Source: Gammaproteobacteria bacterium (lineage in GTDB: Bacteria > Pseudomonadota > Gammaproteobacteria > Xanthomonadales > Marinicellaceae). Taken from it: a stretch of DNA of 64,000 nucleotides. The translations under genes were made by a program, and so were the position numbers. The DNA is taken from contig JAWLAO010000007.1 of assembly GCA_041395445.1 (NCBI GenBank), positions 1-64,000 on the forward strand, in the 5' to 3' direction. Shown piece by piece: positions 33,909 to 43,607 of the stretch (its first letter is position 1; every line of letters begins with the position of its first letter). Under the pieces are notes generated by a model. It did not search any database, was not told the origin of the DNA, and worked only from the letters and a program-made list of their open reading frames with translations.

Positions 33909-34552
33909 GTGGAGTTTTATTCGACCTTGACGGAACCTTGGTTGATACCTCGATTGACATGGTTTTGGCATTACAATCTCTGGCAAAGGAAAATGGCATC
34001 GAAATTGAGGCTGATTTTGTTAAATACAGAGAACTGATTACTTATGGTTCCAGAGCTTTAGTCACATCAATTTTCGGAGAGATTGATAGAAACGAATTGT
34101 CGCAACTGCAAAAACGCTATTTGGAGATTTATGAAAATTGTTTAACTCAAAACACCATTCTTTTTGATGGTATGAAAGAAGTGATTCAATATTTGGATAG
34201 CAACCAAATCAGTTGGGGAATTGTCACCAACAAGCCGGTATTTCTGGCGCAACCTTTGGTTGAGAATATGCCCGAGTTGCAGAATTGTAAGGTTCTTGTG
34301 GGCGGAGGAATGACCGAACATGCAAAGCCACACCCGCAATCCATATTGTTGGCAATAGAAAAATCTCAAATCAAACCCGAATATTCATGGTATATCGGTG
34401 ATGCTTTAACAGATATTCAGGCAGGAAGATCGGCGGGTATGAAATCAGCCGGAGCGTTGTGGGGTTATATTGCAGAAACAGACAATCCGAATCTCTGGCA
34501 GGCTGATAAATTGCTTAATCACCCAACTGAAATTTTAAATTTTTTTAAGTAA
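33905..34552 (+). CDS. gph: Phosphoglycolate phosphatase-like HAD hydrolase
   Basis: A 215-aa HAD-superfamily phosphatase. Motif I is VLFDLDGTLVDTS at the very start, motif II is GIVTNKP, the motif III Lys lies in EHAKPHPQSI, and motif IV is WYIGDALTDIQAGRSAG. It is coupled to ubiG by a 4-bp overlap, an arrangement typical for gph. It would dephosphorylate 2-phosphoglycolate, relevant both to DNA repair and, if the organism fixes CO2, to Rubisco oxygenation. Substrate specificity is inferred from family and position. It overlaps the convergent gene by 8 bp. Confidence 0.87.
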   Translation: MSGVLFDLDGTLVDTSIDMVLALQSLAKENGIEIEADFVKYRELITYGSRALVTSIFGEIDRNELSQLQKRYLEIYENCLTQNTILFDGMKEVIQYLDSNQISWGIVTNKPVFLAQPLVENMPELQNCKVLVGGGMTEHAKPHPQSILLAIEKSQIKPEYSWYIGDALTDIQAGRSAGMKSAGALWGYIAETDNPNLWQADKLLNHPTEILNFFK

Positions 34553-35465
34553 CTATTCCCCCTTGTAAACCTCCCGTGTGTAAAATCACAACTGTACTAT
34601 TTGCGGGGATAACTCCTCTGTCAATTAAGTCAAAAGCAGCATAAAATGATTTGATAGTGTAAATCTTATCTAAATCTATCTTTTTGTTTTTAATAAAATT
34701 TCTTGCAAAATCAATCATTCTTTCATCATTGAGTTTTGCATATCCACCGGCGTGATAGTCGTGATACAGTTTCCATTGAACAGAGCGGTTGTGATTTGTT
34801 AGTTTGGCAATATCATCGACTAAGAATTCCGAACCTTTAAGTACCGGAATGCCGATAACTTGGGTATTCCAGTTCGCCTTGTTAACTCCCTCAATCAAAC
34901 CGGCAAGAGTTCCACCGGTTCCACAAGCAGAAATGATATGAGTGGGTTCGGATGTTTGTTGAGTCAGTTCGCCAATAACTTCGGCAACACCTTTTAAAGC
35001 TAAAGAGTTGCTTCCACCTTCGGGAATAAGGTAACAACTTTCATCAACAGTTGATTTAACAAAGTTTGAATTGGCTTTTTTACGATATTCTTCACGGTTA
35101 AGAAAGATAAACTTCATGCCATAGGAATGTGCTTGATGAAGTGTGTCAGACCATTTTTCAGGTTGGGACTCTAGCTCGTTTCCACGAATAAACCCAACGC
35201 TCTCGAAATTTATTAGCTCCGCACATTTTGCAACAGCAATTAAATGATTCGAGTATGCGCCACCAAAGGTTGCAATTCCTGTAAATCCATTCTCAATGGC
35301 GTATTTGATATTGTATTTTAACTTCCTGAGTTTGTTACCCTGAATAATTGGATGATTTAGCTCATCACGTTTGACCAAAATTTTTATATTCTTATTGTTC
35401 AGAACTTCTGTTAGTGGTGTCGAGTCATTGCAAAATATTTTGGACCAATTATCAAAGTGTTTCAT
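34545..35465 (-). CDS. PLP-dependent D-cysteine desulfhydrase/ACC deaminase family enzyme
   Basis: A 306-aa fold-type II PLP enzyme. The PLP lysine is in QGNKLRKLKYNIKYA. The phosphate-binding loop is ACGTGGTLAGL, and the substrate-side motif is FGGAYSNHLIA. Family members are D-cysteine desulfhydrase (DcyD) or 1-aminocyclopropane-1-carboxylate deaminase, which sequence motifs alone cannot separate here. The sequence is somewhat shorter than DcyD (about 330 aa). It is monocistronic and convergent with gph. Confidence 0.85.
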   Translation of the reverse strand: MKHFDNWSKIFCNDSTPLTEVLNNKNIKILVKRDELNHPIIQGNKLRKLKYNIKYAIENGFTGIATFGGAYSNHLIAVAKCAELINFESVGFIRGNELESQPEKWSDTLHQAHSYGMKFIFLNREEYRKKANSNFVKSTVDESCYLIPEGGSNSLALKGVAEVIGELTQQTSEPTHIISACGTGGTLAGLIEGVNKANWNTQVIGIPVLKGSEFLVDDIAKLTNHNRSVQWKLYHDYHAGGYAKLNDERMIDFARNFIKNKKIDLDKIYTIKSFYAAFDLIDRGVIPANSTVVILHTGGLQGGIVT

Positions 35466-35685
35466 TTCAAAGAATGCAGAATTTGTTGTACAAGAATTAT
35501 AGTTGGATTCTCATATTTGGTGCAAATTTCTGTCATATTCAATTTGTTCTTGTCATATTAGTTAAGCATCCATAATAAAAAAACAGTCAATTTGATTAAT
35601 ATGTTGAAACTAAATGCAAAATTGTAATAAGATGTGCATGGGTGCATCTATGCCTGATGCATAATGGGAAAGTGGGATTATCATT

Positions 35686-37641
35686 ATGAATAAACTTTTA
35701 AATGTGAAACTATTCTTGGTTTCGCTCTTAGTTATTACAAACTCAAAATCTTTAGCTGATGACTATCAAGGTGTTCAGGCTGATTTGAATAACGGTTTGT
35801 TGCCTGTTGAGGCGGCAAAAAGAGCGCATGAAAATGAATTGTTTTCTGCCGATGTTGTTCAACAAATGGTCGACTCTGATGTTGATATTGTCAAAGCGGT
35901 TCAAACTGTCGCTCGTGAGTGGTCATCTTGTGATGATACTTATGCTTCTGTAAGAAAAGGTGTGCAACTTTCTTCAGACAGAGCGGATGAGATTGTCGCA
36001 TCAGTCGCAACTATCAATGGATGTAAATGTAATGCTCAAAGTTTTTGGGCGCGCTCCAGACTGGAACAGCGTTTACGTCCGAGAATTCAAAGAGCATTGG
36101 CTGAAATCAGTGCCAGTTGTAGCTGTGCATCTGCCGGCATAGAAGCTGCGATTGAAATTGTTCCTGATAAAGTTGAAGACATGGTTGATGCTGTCATCGT
36201 GGCTAAAAACAGAGCCGAACGTACAATTGACTCTATCGGTCAGGTTGGTGTGCTTCCGGAGCAAAAATTCTGGGGTGATCAAATTGTCAGAACTAAGGAT
36301 ACAAACCTTATAAGAAATACCGAAGTCTGTTCAGGTGACTACAATGAATTGGATGAATTTGATCCAAACAGCAGTTGGTCCAATCAAGACAAACAAACTG
36401 ACAGTGCAACTTTTGCTTATAACCGTGACTTAGGAACTCATAAATTAATCTGTGAAGAGGAAGAGACTAAGGACGAGGAAGAAGAAAAAGAAAATGACAG
36501 CGAAAAATTAATTATTTCTCAATACATCGAAGGTCAAGGTAGCGATCAAGCTTTGGAATTATACAACGGAAGTGACAAAGAGATTGATTTGTATGCCGGT
36601 AATTATCAGTTAGAAGTTTATTTTCATGGTTATGATTTTCCTGGTGAAGTCATTCAGTTGAAAGGATTAATGGCACCACAATCCACTTTTGTTGTTGCAG
36701 ATGCACAAGCATCTTCAGATATTTCTGCAAAAGCCAATCAAAAAGTGAATGGCTTGATTTTTAAAGGAGCTGATGCGGTTGTTTTAAAAGCCGGATTTAA
36801 CAACAGTCCTTGTGAATGTGCCGTTGCAACAATCGCTTCTGCTGTTAATGGAATTGAAAAATCTGAAGACAAGAATGCTGAAATGTCTCAGGAAAAAGAA
36901 GATTTTATTAAGAGAATTGAGCACCATTACGACAACACCAATGTACAGGCGACTGTTGTTGACAGCTTGGGACGGATTTTGGCAAATAAAGACGGTGAAC
37001 AAAAAGATGTTCCTGTTATTGAGGATGCAACCATTCGTCGTGTGGAAACCGTTTGTAAGGGTGATCGAATTGAGATGGATGAGTTTGACTTGAATAAAGA
37101 ATGGCAAACTTATGCTAACGACAACTTTATTGATTCCGGTAGTTTCAGTACCAAGGATTGCAAGGCATCACGCAAGGATTTGCTACTTTCAGAGTATATT
37201 GAAGGAACTGAAAATAATGCAATGATTGAGTTGTACAATGGAACTGACCGTCCGATTGATTTCAGTTCAGAAAAATATTTCTTGGAACTGTATAATGATG
37301 ATGACGATGATCCTGAAAGCGTGATTTACTTGGACGGTAAGGTTGATCGTGGAGGAGTGTTTGTAGTTGCTCATTCTGATGCCGAAGAAGCATTAAGAGA
37401 TATTGCAAATCAGAAAACATCGGAACTGGATTTAGAAAATACCAGAGCTGTTGTTTTGAAAAAAGTGGTATTACCAGCGTATCAGTCTTGTTATGCTGAT
37501 ATTGCAAACTGGATTCAAGGTAATGACTTGAAAAACATAGCTTATATACTTCCGCCTCAAAGAGATCCGGGTACAGGTCCTGACCCATCGGATGATCCGC
37601 GTGATGGTCCGGACGGTGGAGAATTGGCAAGTCCAAACTAA
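35686..37641 (+). CDS. Secreted protein with two lamin-tail-like repeats
   Basis: A 651-aa protein with a signal peptide ending near SKSLADD. Residues about 80-170 form a Cys-containing helical region (GCKCNAQSFWARSRLEQRL, SASCSCASAG). Then comes a duplicated unit. Unit 1 is VCSGDYNELDEFDPNSSW, an acidic linker and LIISQYIEGQGSDQALELYNG, ending DAVVLKAG. Unit 2 is VCKGDRIEMDEFDLNKEW, then LLLSEYIEGTENNAMIELYNG, ending RAVVLKKV. The ISQYIEG..ALELYNG..IDL pattern is that of extracellular lamin-tail domains. The C-terminus is Pro/Asp/Gly-rich. It may be a cell-surface or exoprotein component; function unknown. Ribosome-binding site GGGA is weak. Confidence 0.75.
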   Translation: MNKLLNVKLFLVSLLVITNSKSLADDYQGVQADLNNGLLPVEAAKRAHENELFSADVVQQMVDSDVDIVKAVQTVAREWSSCDDTYASVRKGVQLSSDRADEIVASVATINGCKCNAQSFWARSRLEQRLRPRIQRALAEISASCSCASAGIEAAIEIVPDKVEDMVDAVIVAKNRAERTIDSIGQVGVLPEQKFWGDQIVRTKDTNLIRNTEVCSGDYNELDEFDPNSSWSNQDKQTDSATFAYNRDLGTHKLICEEEETKDEEEEKENDSEKLIISQYIEGQGSDQALELYNGSDKEIDLYAGNYQLEVYFHGYDFPGEVIQLKGLMAPQSTFVVADAQASSDISAKANQKVNGLIFKGADAVVLKAGFNNSPCECAVATIASAVNGIEKSEDKNAEMSQEKEDFIKRIEHHYDNTNVQATVVDSLGRILANKDGEQKDVPVIEDATIRRVETVCKGDRIEMDEFDLNKEWQTYANDNFIDSGSFSTKDCKASRKDLLLSEYIEGTENNAMIELYNGTDRPIDFSSEKYFLELYNDDDDDPESVIYLDGKVDRGGVFVVAHSDAEEALRDIANQKTSELDLENTRAVVLKKVVLPAYQSCYADIANWIQGNDLKNIAYILPPQRDPGTGPDPSDDPRDGPDGGELASPN

Positions 37642-37663
37642 ATAAATTTCAAAAGATTTGAAG

Positions 37664-37697
37664 AAAAGGGTAAAATTAAATTTTTACCCTTTTTTTA
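37664..37697 (+). terminator. Intrinsic terminator after the lamin-tail protein gene
   Basis: AAAAGGGTAAAA (37664-37675) and TTTTACCCTTTT (37682-37693) form a perfect 12-bp stem followed by more T. Confidence 0.9.
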
Positions 37698-37731
37698 TTT
37701 AATAGTCATAAACATCATTTACAATATCTGC

Positions 37732-39003
37732 ATGAATAATAAAAATAAAATTGCAATAGTTGGTCTGGGATATGTTGGTTTGCCATTGGCGGTTGCATTT
37801 GCCAAATACTATGACACCATTGGTTACGACATCAATCAAAATCGAATTGATGAGCTGGAACAGTTCAAAGATTCCACTTTAGAAACATCATCTGAAGAAT
37901 TGAAATCTGCAAAATATCTGTCTTACACCAGTGACTTACAAAAAATTAAAGAAGCCAATGTATTTATCATAACCGTTCCCACACCGGTGGACTCCAATAA
38001 CTTACCCGAACTTTCTCCGCTTAAAAATGCATCTGAAGCGATTGGCTCAATATTAAAGAAAGGCGATATCGTTGTTTATGAATCCACTGTTTTTCCCGGA
38101 GCTACAGAAGAATATTGTGCAAAGATTTTAGAAGAAGAAAGTGGTCTTAAATTAAACTCTGACTTTTCATTGGGATATTCTCCGGAACGAATCAACCCGG
38201 GCGACAAAGTTCACACCTTACAAACCATCACAAAGGTCGTTGCAGCTTCTAATTCTGAGACAGAAAGTGTGCTCACAGAGCTTTATTCTAAAATTATTAA
38301 TGCCGGTGTTTTTCTTGCCAGTTCCATCAAAGTTGCGGAAGCATCAAAAGCAGTTGAAAACACTCAAAGAGACATGAATATCGCATTCATGAATGAATTA
38401 GCTGTAATGTTCAATCACATGGGAATTGATACCTTGGATGTGATTAAAACAGCATCCACAAAGTGGAATTTCTTACCATTTACGCCAGGGTTGGTTGGTG
38501 GTCATTGTATCGGAGTGGATCCTTATTATCTGATTCATAAATCGCAGGAAAGTGGATATTATCCACAACTCATCACAACTGCCAGACGCATTAATGAAAG
38601 CATGAGTCAGTACGTTGTTGATCGTTTCTTGAAAAAATTGGCACTGAGCAAAGTCCATATTGTGAATGCCAATGTTCTGGTTATGGGAATCACTTTTAAA
38701 GAGAACTGTCCTGATTTAAGAAATACAAAAATTGTCGAAATTATCAGCGAGCTTGAAGCCTGTCATGCTCGTGTTGATGTTCACGATCCATGGGCGGATG
38801 TCGATGATGCTAAGCGTTTTTTAAATGTTGATATTCAGATGAATTTACAAAATGGATTTTATGATGCAATTATTCTGGCTGTTTCACACAAACAATTCAT
38901 TGAAATGGGCGAAAAGAAAATTCGGAATCTGCTTAAACCCAACGGTATCATTTTTGATTTGAAAGGAATGTTACCATCAGATGCCGTGGATGAAAGGTTG
39001 TAA
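37732..39003 (+). CDS. Nucleotide-sugar dehydrogenase (TviB/WbpA-like)
   Basis: A 423-aa UDP-sugar 6-dehydrogenase that oxidises a C6 hydroxyl to a carboxylate in two NAD steps. The NAD motif is IAIVGLGYVGLPLA at residues 7-20. The catalytic C259 is in LVGGHCIGVDPYYL. The hexamer-type sequence and the SPERINPGDKVHTL motif resemble Vi-antigen TviB and UDP-GlcNAc/GalNAc 6-dehydrogenases more than UDP-glucose dehydrogenase. It is followed by a UDP-sugar epimerase three bases downstream, so both probably make a UDP-hexuronate for a surface polysaccharide. Confidence 0.9.
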   Translation: MNNKNKIAIVGLGYVGLPLAVAFAKYYDTIGYDINQNRIDELEQFKDSTLETSSEELKSAKYLSYTSDLQKIKEANVFIITVPTPVDSNNLPELSPLKNASEAIGSILKKGDIVVYESTVFPGATEEYCAKILEEESGLKLNSDFSLGYSPERINPGDKVHTLQTITKVVAASNSETESVLTELYSKIINAGVFLASSIKVAEASKAVENTQRDMNIAFMNELAVMFNHMGIDTLDVIKTASTKWNFLPFTPGLVGGHCIGVDPYYLIHKSQESGYYPQLITTARRINESMSQYVVDRFLKKLALSKVHIVNANVLVMGITFKENCPDLRNTKIVEIISELEACHARVDVHDPWADVDDAKRFLNVDIQMNLQNGFYDAIILAVSHKQFIEMGEKKIRNLLKPNGIIFDLKGMLPSDAVDERL

Positions 39004-39006
39004 GTT

Positions 39007-40009
39007 ATGACAATTTTAGTGACTGGAGCAGCAGGGTTTATTGGTTCACATGTGAGTCGTTATCTTTTGAATCGCGGTGAACAGGTTCTCGGTATAGATA
39101 ACATCAACGATTATTACGATGTCAATTTAAAATATTCCAGACTTGAAAATCTGCAACACGAAAATTTTGAGTTCGTAAAAGTGGATTTGGCAGACAAGGA
39201 TCGGATTGCAGAGTTATTTCAATCACACGGAATTAAAAAGTGGTTAATTTGGCAGCTCAGGCAGGAGTTCGCTATTCATTGGAGAACCCTTGGTCATACT
39301 TGAATAGCAACTTGACCGGTTTTTGAGTATCTTGGAAGCCTGTCGCCATAATAAGGTAGAACATCTGGTTTATGCTTCATCTAGTTCGGTTTATGGAGCC
39401 AACACCAACTTACCGTTTCGGGTGGAAGACAATGTCGATCATCCTCTGTCTTTGTATGCAGCCACTAAAAAATCCAATGAATTGATGGCTCATTGTTATT
39501 CCAATTTATATAAGTTGCCAACCACAGGTTTGCGTTTTTTTACCGTTTACGGTCCTTGGGGTAGACCGGATATGGCTCTGTTTTTGTTTACTAAAAATAT
39601 CTTAGCAGGCAAGCCCATAAAAGTATTTAATTACGGCAATCACACTCGTGATTTTACCTATATTGATGATATTGTCGAAGGGATTATCCGGGTTTTGGAT
39701 AACACGCCGCAACCAAATCCTGATTACGACTTTTCAAATAGTAATCCGGCCGGTAGTTCAGCTCCCTATCGTGTTTACAATATTGGCAACAACAGCCCGG
39801 TTAAGTTGATGGACTATATACATGCAATTGAAAATGCTCTGGGCATGAAAGCTGAAATGGAGTTGTTGCCATTACAAAAAGGTGATGTCCCTGATACCGA
39901 AGCCGATGTTAGCAAATTGGTGAAAGATGTAGGATTTAAACCCGATACAACTGTTCAAGACGGTATCAATCGCTTTATTGCCTGGTACAGAGATTATTAC
40001 AAAGTGTAA
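39007..40009 (+). pseudogene. UDP-glucuronate/UDP-GlcNAcA 4-epimerase-like gene with two frameshifts
   Basis: Two open segments (39007-39303 and 39323-40009) join into one 334-aa extended SDR. The first has VTGAAGFIGSHVSRYLL and DNINDYYDVNLK; the second has YASSSSVYGANTNLPF, the catalytic YAATKKSNE, and LRFFTVYGPWGRPDMA. Between them the reading VNLAAQAGVRYSLENPW is visible in a third frame. Restoring one A in the AAAAA run near 39235-39240 and one T in the TTTTT run near 39320 gives a complete protein. Both defects are single-base losses in homopolymers, so sequencing error is as likely as real inactivation. The CapI-like motif set suggests a UDP-glucuronate 4-epimerase. Confidence 0.85.
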
Positions 40010-40013
40010 TCAG

Positions 40014-41045
40014 ATGATTGAGTTTTTGCTGAATCTTGTTGAAAGGGACTGCAAACTCGCTGGTTTTAAGTCAGATAAGCAAATTATTCTTAATGGTTTA
40101 GCTCCACTCTTTGTTGAATACAAGCATTCCAACTCTGTTAACTTAATCAAAGCCTCGTTACTTGAAAAGGCAAAATTCCAAAACTGGCAGGAAAAATCTC
40201 AAACGATATTTAAACTTTTTGATAATAGTGGAATTCGTTTTCTTGTATTTAAAGGTTTTGCGTTAACGCATTGCGTTTATCAAAATTCCTACATTCGGCC
40301 CTATTCAGATATTGATATGATTGTTGATGTCGAAGACTATAAAATGGCTGAACAACTTCTTTCTGAGAATGGTTTTAGTAAAGTGTCTTCCAGAGAAGGA
40401 CAATTCGTCAGTTTTCAAAATAGTTTTTATGACAATGATTCTCCACAATGTGTGATTGACCTGCACTGGCAGATTAATAACCGTATAGAGTTTCATAAAA
40501 ACTTTCCCTTCGGATATTTGTATAAACACTCGAATACTATCAATCAGGATGATAGTCAGTTCCATGTTTTAAGCTCTGTTGATGGATTTGTATTGAGTTG
40601 TTTCCATTTTCAGGCTCATCGCCCGGAAGACCGCAAGCACATTTGGCTTTATGATTTAGCCTTGATGTGGAATCAGATGTCTGATGTTGAAAAACAAACT
40701 TGTATCGAAAAAGCAAAAGCAACGTCTCAGTATAAAGTTGTCAGTTCTTGTTTACACTTGGTGAATCAAGTGTTTGGAAAACTTTACAACCTTGATGGTT
40801 TTATCGTTGAAAATAACTTTGAAGATACCGAATTGTATTTGGGTGAACGCAAAAGAAAAGCCACTGATATTAAAATCAGACTCAAAAACATTGACGGCTT
40901 TTCCAATAAAATCAAATATTTATCTGAATATATTTTCCAAAGCCGTGACTATGTAAAAAACCGCTATCAATTGAAAACAACAAACTGGATATGGTTATAT
41001 TTTCCAAGAATGTGGGTTGAGGATTTTCTCAAATTATTCAAATAG
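40014..41045 (+). CDS. Nucleotidyltransferase-fold protein (NTP_transf_5-like)
   Basis: A 343-aa protein from the ATG at 40014, which lies 5 bp after the epimerase stop. The nucleotidyltransferase motif is GIRFLVFKGFAL followed by RPYSDIDMIVDVEDY (the DxD pair), with a further acidic position in CVIDLHWQINN. The arrangement matches the uncharacterised nucleotidyltransferase family found in exopolysaccharide and PEP-CTERM/exosortase-type loci. No transferase target can be named. The context is the sugar dehydrogenase and epimerase upstream. The 3' end overlaps the convergent decarboxylase gene by 8 bp. Confidence 0.75.
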   Translation: MIEFLLNLVERDCKLAGFKSDKQIILNGLAPLFVEYKHSNSVNLIKASLLEKAKFQNWQEKSQTIFKLFDNSGIRFLVFKGFALTHCVYQNSYIRPYSDIDMIVDVEDYKMAEQLLSENGFSKVSSREGQFVSFQNSFYDNDSPQCVIDLHWQINNRIEFHKNFPFGYLYKHSNTINQDDSQFHVLSSVDGFVLSCFHFQAHRPEDRKHIWLYDLALMWNQMSDVEKQTCIEKAKATSQYKVVSSCLHLVNQVFGKLYNLDGFIVENNFEDTELYLGERKRKATDIKIRLKNIDGFSNKIKYLSEYIFQSRDYVKNRYQLKTTNWIWLYFPRMWVEDFLKLFK

Positions 41046-42447
41046 TTTTTGCTAGTTGACAGATTTTTTCCAGCAAACGTTCCAGATGTTTTTCAGTTGT
41101 CAGTGGATTCATAATAGTCACTCTGAGATAGTGCGTATCATTCAAAACGGTTTGAACAATGTAAAATTCGTTATCTTCAAGCAATTGTTGGCGAATCTTT
41201 TTATTTAACTGATTAAGTTGGTCTTCCGTTAAATCCTCCTCAATATAACGAAAGCACACAATATTGGTTTGTGGTTCAAGTGCCAATTGAAAAGAATTGT
41301 GTTGTTTAACCATTTCCGAAAAGGTTTTACCCAACCCATAAAGATAGTCGATATTTTCTTCAAAAATTTTTATTCCGTAAGTTTTCCAAAGAATGTAGAA
41401 CTTCAGACAAATCATAAATTTGGTGCATTCAAAAGTTCTCAGTCCACCGTTATACCATTGCTCTTCCAAAGCCTGATCTTCAAACAAATACTGAGCTTTT
41501 TGGGTGAATGTCCGGCTTCCGTGTCTCTTGTCTTTGAATAGAACGACCGTTGATAATGCCGGAGTCATCATCATTTTATGCGTATCAATAATAATTGAGT
41601 CTGCCAATTCCAAGCCTTTTAATAGGTTCTTGTGCTGATGTGAAAAGATAGCAGCTCCGCCATGAGCGCCATCAACATGTAACCAAACTCCGTTTTGTTG
41701 ACAGAATTGTCCGATTTGTTCCAAATCATCATAAGAGCCGGTTGCTGTGGAGCAAGCACTTCCGACAATGGCAATTACTTTGAATCCCGAATCAATGGTT
41801 TCCGCATAGCAGCGTTTCATTTCCTCAATATCCATAGAAAATCCCGAATTAACCGGAACCAGAACAACTCCGTCATCTCCTAACCCCATAACTCGTGCGG
41901 CCCGATCGACTGAATAATGTGCTTGTGAGGAAACCAGAATAGCTAGTTTATCTTTGTTGCCGTTTTTCCAGATATCCTGACCTTTTAAAGACCGACGAGC
42001 CGCCAATAAACCTGTGAGATTAGCTAAAGTTCCACCGGATGTCATGACACCATTCGCATTAGAATCATATCCAACCTGATTGCAAAACAGTTCAATAATG
42101 CATTTTTCGATGGCAGTTGCAGCAGGTCCCATTTCATAAACAGCCATGCCATTATTGAGAACTCCCGAAACCAAATTCATCAATGCTGAAAGTGGTGCCG
42201 GCACGGAAACCTGATGCCCAATATATTTAGGATTGTGCAAATGAATCGAATGATTGATTAAATCCTCAATAAAATTTTCGACATTGCTAAATTCAAAACT
42301 CTGCCAAAAATTTAATTCCGAATTTGGATTTTTCCAATTGTTTGCTTTGACATCACCTTGCTGGTTTTGCAGGTATTCAGTCAATTGATCAAGTATTTGG
42401 TGCCCATTTTTTTGGAAATCTTCAAAATTATAGGCTTGTTTCAGCAA
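41038..42447 (-). CDS. Group II pyridoxal-dependent decarboxylase
   Basis: A 469-aa PLP decarboxylase. The core shows TSGGTLANLTGLLAAR (cofactor phosphate), HYSVDRAARVMG, LHVDGAHGGAA (Asp and His for the PLP ring) and the Schiff-base K291 in IIIDTHKMMM. It belongs to the glutamate/aromatic amino acid/2,4-diaminobutyrate decarboxylase family; the DTHKMMM context and length lean to the L-2,4-diaminobutyrate or aromatic amino acid branch. The substrate is not certain. It precedes no obvious pathway partner. The permease gene upstream on the same strand ends 15 bp before its start, so they may be co-transcribed. Confidence 0.85.
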   Translation of the reverse strand: MLKQAYNFEDFQKNGHQILDQLTEYLQNQQGDVKANNWKNPNSELNFWQSFEFSNVENFIEDLINHSIHLHNPKYIGHQVSVPAPLSALMNLVSGVLNNGMAVYEMGPAATAIEKCIIELFCNQVGYDSNANGVMTSGGTLANLTGLLAARRSLKGQDIWKNGNKDKLAILVSSQAHYSVDRAARVMGLGDDGVVLVPVNSGFSMDIEEMKRCYAETIDSGFKVIAIVGSACSTATGSYDDLEQIGQFCQQNGVWLHVDGAHGGAAIFSHQHKNLLKGLELADSIIIDTHKMMMTPALSTVVLFKDKRHGSRTFTQKAQYLFEDQALEEQWYNGGLRTFECTKFMICLKFYILWKTYGIKIFEENIDYLYGLGKTFSEMVKQHNSFQLALEPQTNIVCFRYIEEDLTEDQLNQLNKKIRQQLLEDNEFYIVQTVLNDTHYLRVTIMNPLTTEKHLERLLEKICQLAKTI

Positions 42448-42461
42448 AGGTTATTCTTTCA

Positions 42462-43607
42462 TTAGTTTGAACTACAACAGTTATCTTTCGGTGGTTTATT
42501 TGAAAACTTACTTATAAATGTTCTTAAACTAAATAGCAATAAAATTATTAGCGATATCAGCTGAATATACTCAGGGATATGACTATGCTCCGGTTGTAGA
42601 TGTTGTTGAATATTGATGCTCCATTTTGTTACCAAATAATCAACCACCAGACCTGAAATCAATGCTGTGCTCATAATTCCACACAGATATAAAACCATTG
42701 TCCTTTTCCCCATTTGTTTATTAATAATACCTAATGTCGCCATATTGGTTGCCGGTCCTGCCAAAAGAAAAACAATGACAGCACCCGGCGAGATACCGGC
42801 AAGCAAAAATCCGGCTGCCAAAGGTGTTGAAGCCGTCGCACAGACATACATCGGAATCCCAACAACCAACATAATCAGCATTCCGCTCCAACCGCTTCCA
42901 TACTCAATCAAAATGTCATTGGAAACAAAAGTTTGAATAATCGCTGCAAAGGCAATCCCTATCACTAACCAGCCGACAATATTGTCCAGTAGCTCGGTAA
43001 AAGCATATTTGATTCCGGCATAAATTTTTTCTATAAGTGACTCACTTTTTTCATCATGTTTTTCGGAAGAGCAACAGCTCGTTTTTTTAGTTTGAGTTTC
43101 ACAACAAGAGGTCTTTGCTACTTCCACTTCAGGATCACAGCAAGAAGATTCTTTTTTACTAGAGCAACAATTTTCATCAGGTTTTACTTTGGGCAAGTCA
43201 CTTTCATAATCAAAGAAATTAACCAATGTTCCGGTTGTAATTGCAGAAAATACAGCAATGATTGGTCGAACAATTGCCATAAATGGTCCCATCATCGCAT
43301 AGGTGATAAAGACAGAATCCACACCGGTTTCAGGAGTTGAAACCAAAAACGAAGTTGTTGCCGATTTAGAAGCTCCGGCATCGCGTAATCCCATTGCTGC
43401 CGGAATCACGCCACAAGAACATAGCGGTAATGGAGCACCAAGAATGGCAGCTTTGATTACAGAACCAAAACCACCTTGACTCAGGTGTTTGTGTAAAAAC
43501 TCTGTCGGAATTAGAGTTTTGAATAAACCACCAATAAATAGACCAATAACCAGCCAGAAAGATGCATCCAATGCAATGTAATAAAAATTCTCAAGTAAGT
43601 TAATCAT
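42462..43607 (-). CDS. SO_0444-type Cu/Zn efflux permease with Cys-rich loop
   Basis: A 381-aa permease (ArsP/DUF318 family). The ATG at 43607 is chosen over an upstream in-frame start at 43664 because it has GGAGAATA before it and gives the family N-terminus MINLLENFYYIALDASFWL. Two membrane blocks, each with four helices and motifs GAPLPLCSCGVIP and CATASTPLAAGFLLAG, flank a cytoplasmic loop (about 155-205) with five CC pairs, including CCSSKKESSCCD and TKKTSCCSSEKHDE. A sixth CC is at the C-terminus. This loop is the mark of the SO_0444 Cu/Zn efflux subgroup. It overlaps the merR gene by 8 bp and shares its metal-responsive promoter. Confidence 0.87.
   Translation of the reverse strand: MINLLENFYYIALDASFWLVIGLFIGGLFKTLIPTEFLHKHLSQGGFGSVIKAAILGAPLPLCSCGVIPAAMGLRDAGASKSATTSFLVSTPETGVDSVFITYAMMGPFMAIVRPIIAVFSAITTGTLVNFFDYESDLPKVKPDENCCSSKKESSCCDPEVEVAKTSCCETQTKKTSCCSSEKHDEKSESLIEKIYAGIKYAFTELLDNIVGWLVIGIAFAAIIQTFVSNDILIEYGSGWSGMLIMLVVGIPMYVCATASTPLAAGFLLAGISPGAVIVFLLAGPATNMATLGIINKQMGKRTMVLYLCGIMSTALISGLVVDYLVTKWSINIQQHLQPEHSHIPEYIQLISLIILLLFSLRTFISKFSNKPPKDNCCSSN

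Noticed and set aside
36784..37636. Minus-strand frames opposite the lamin-tail-like gene
   Set aside because: They have no start signal and the plus-strand protein shows clear internal repeats and a signal peptide.
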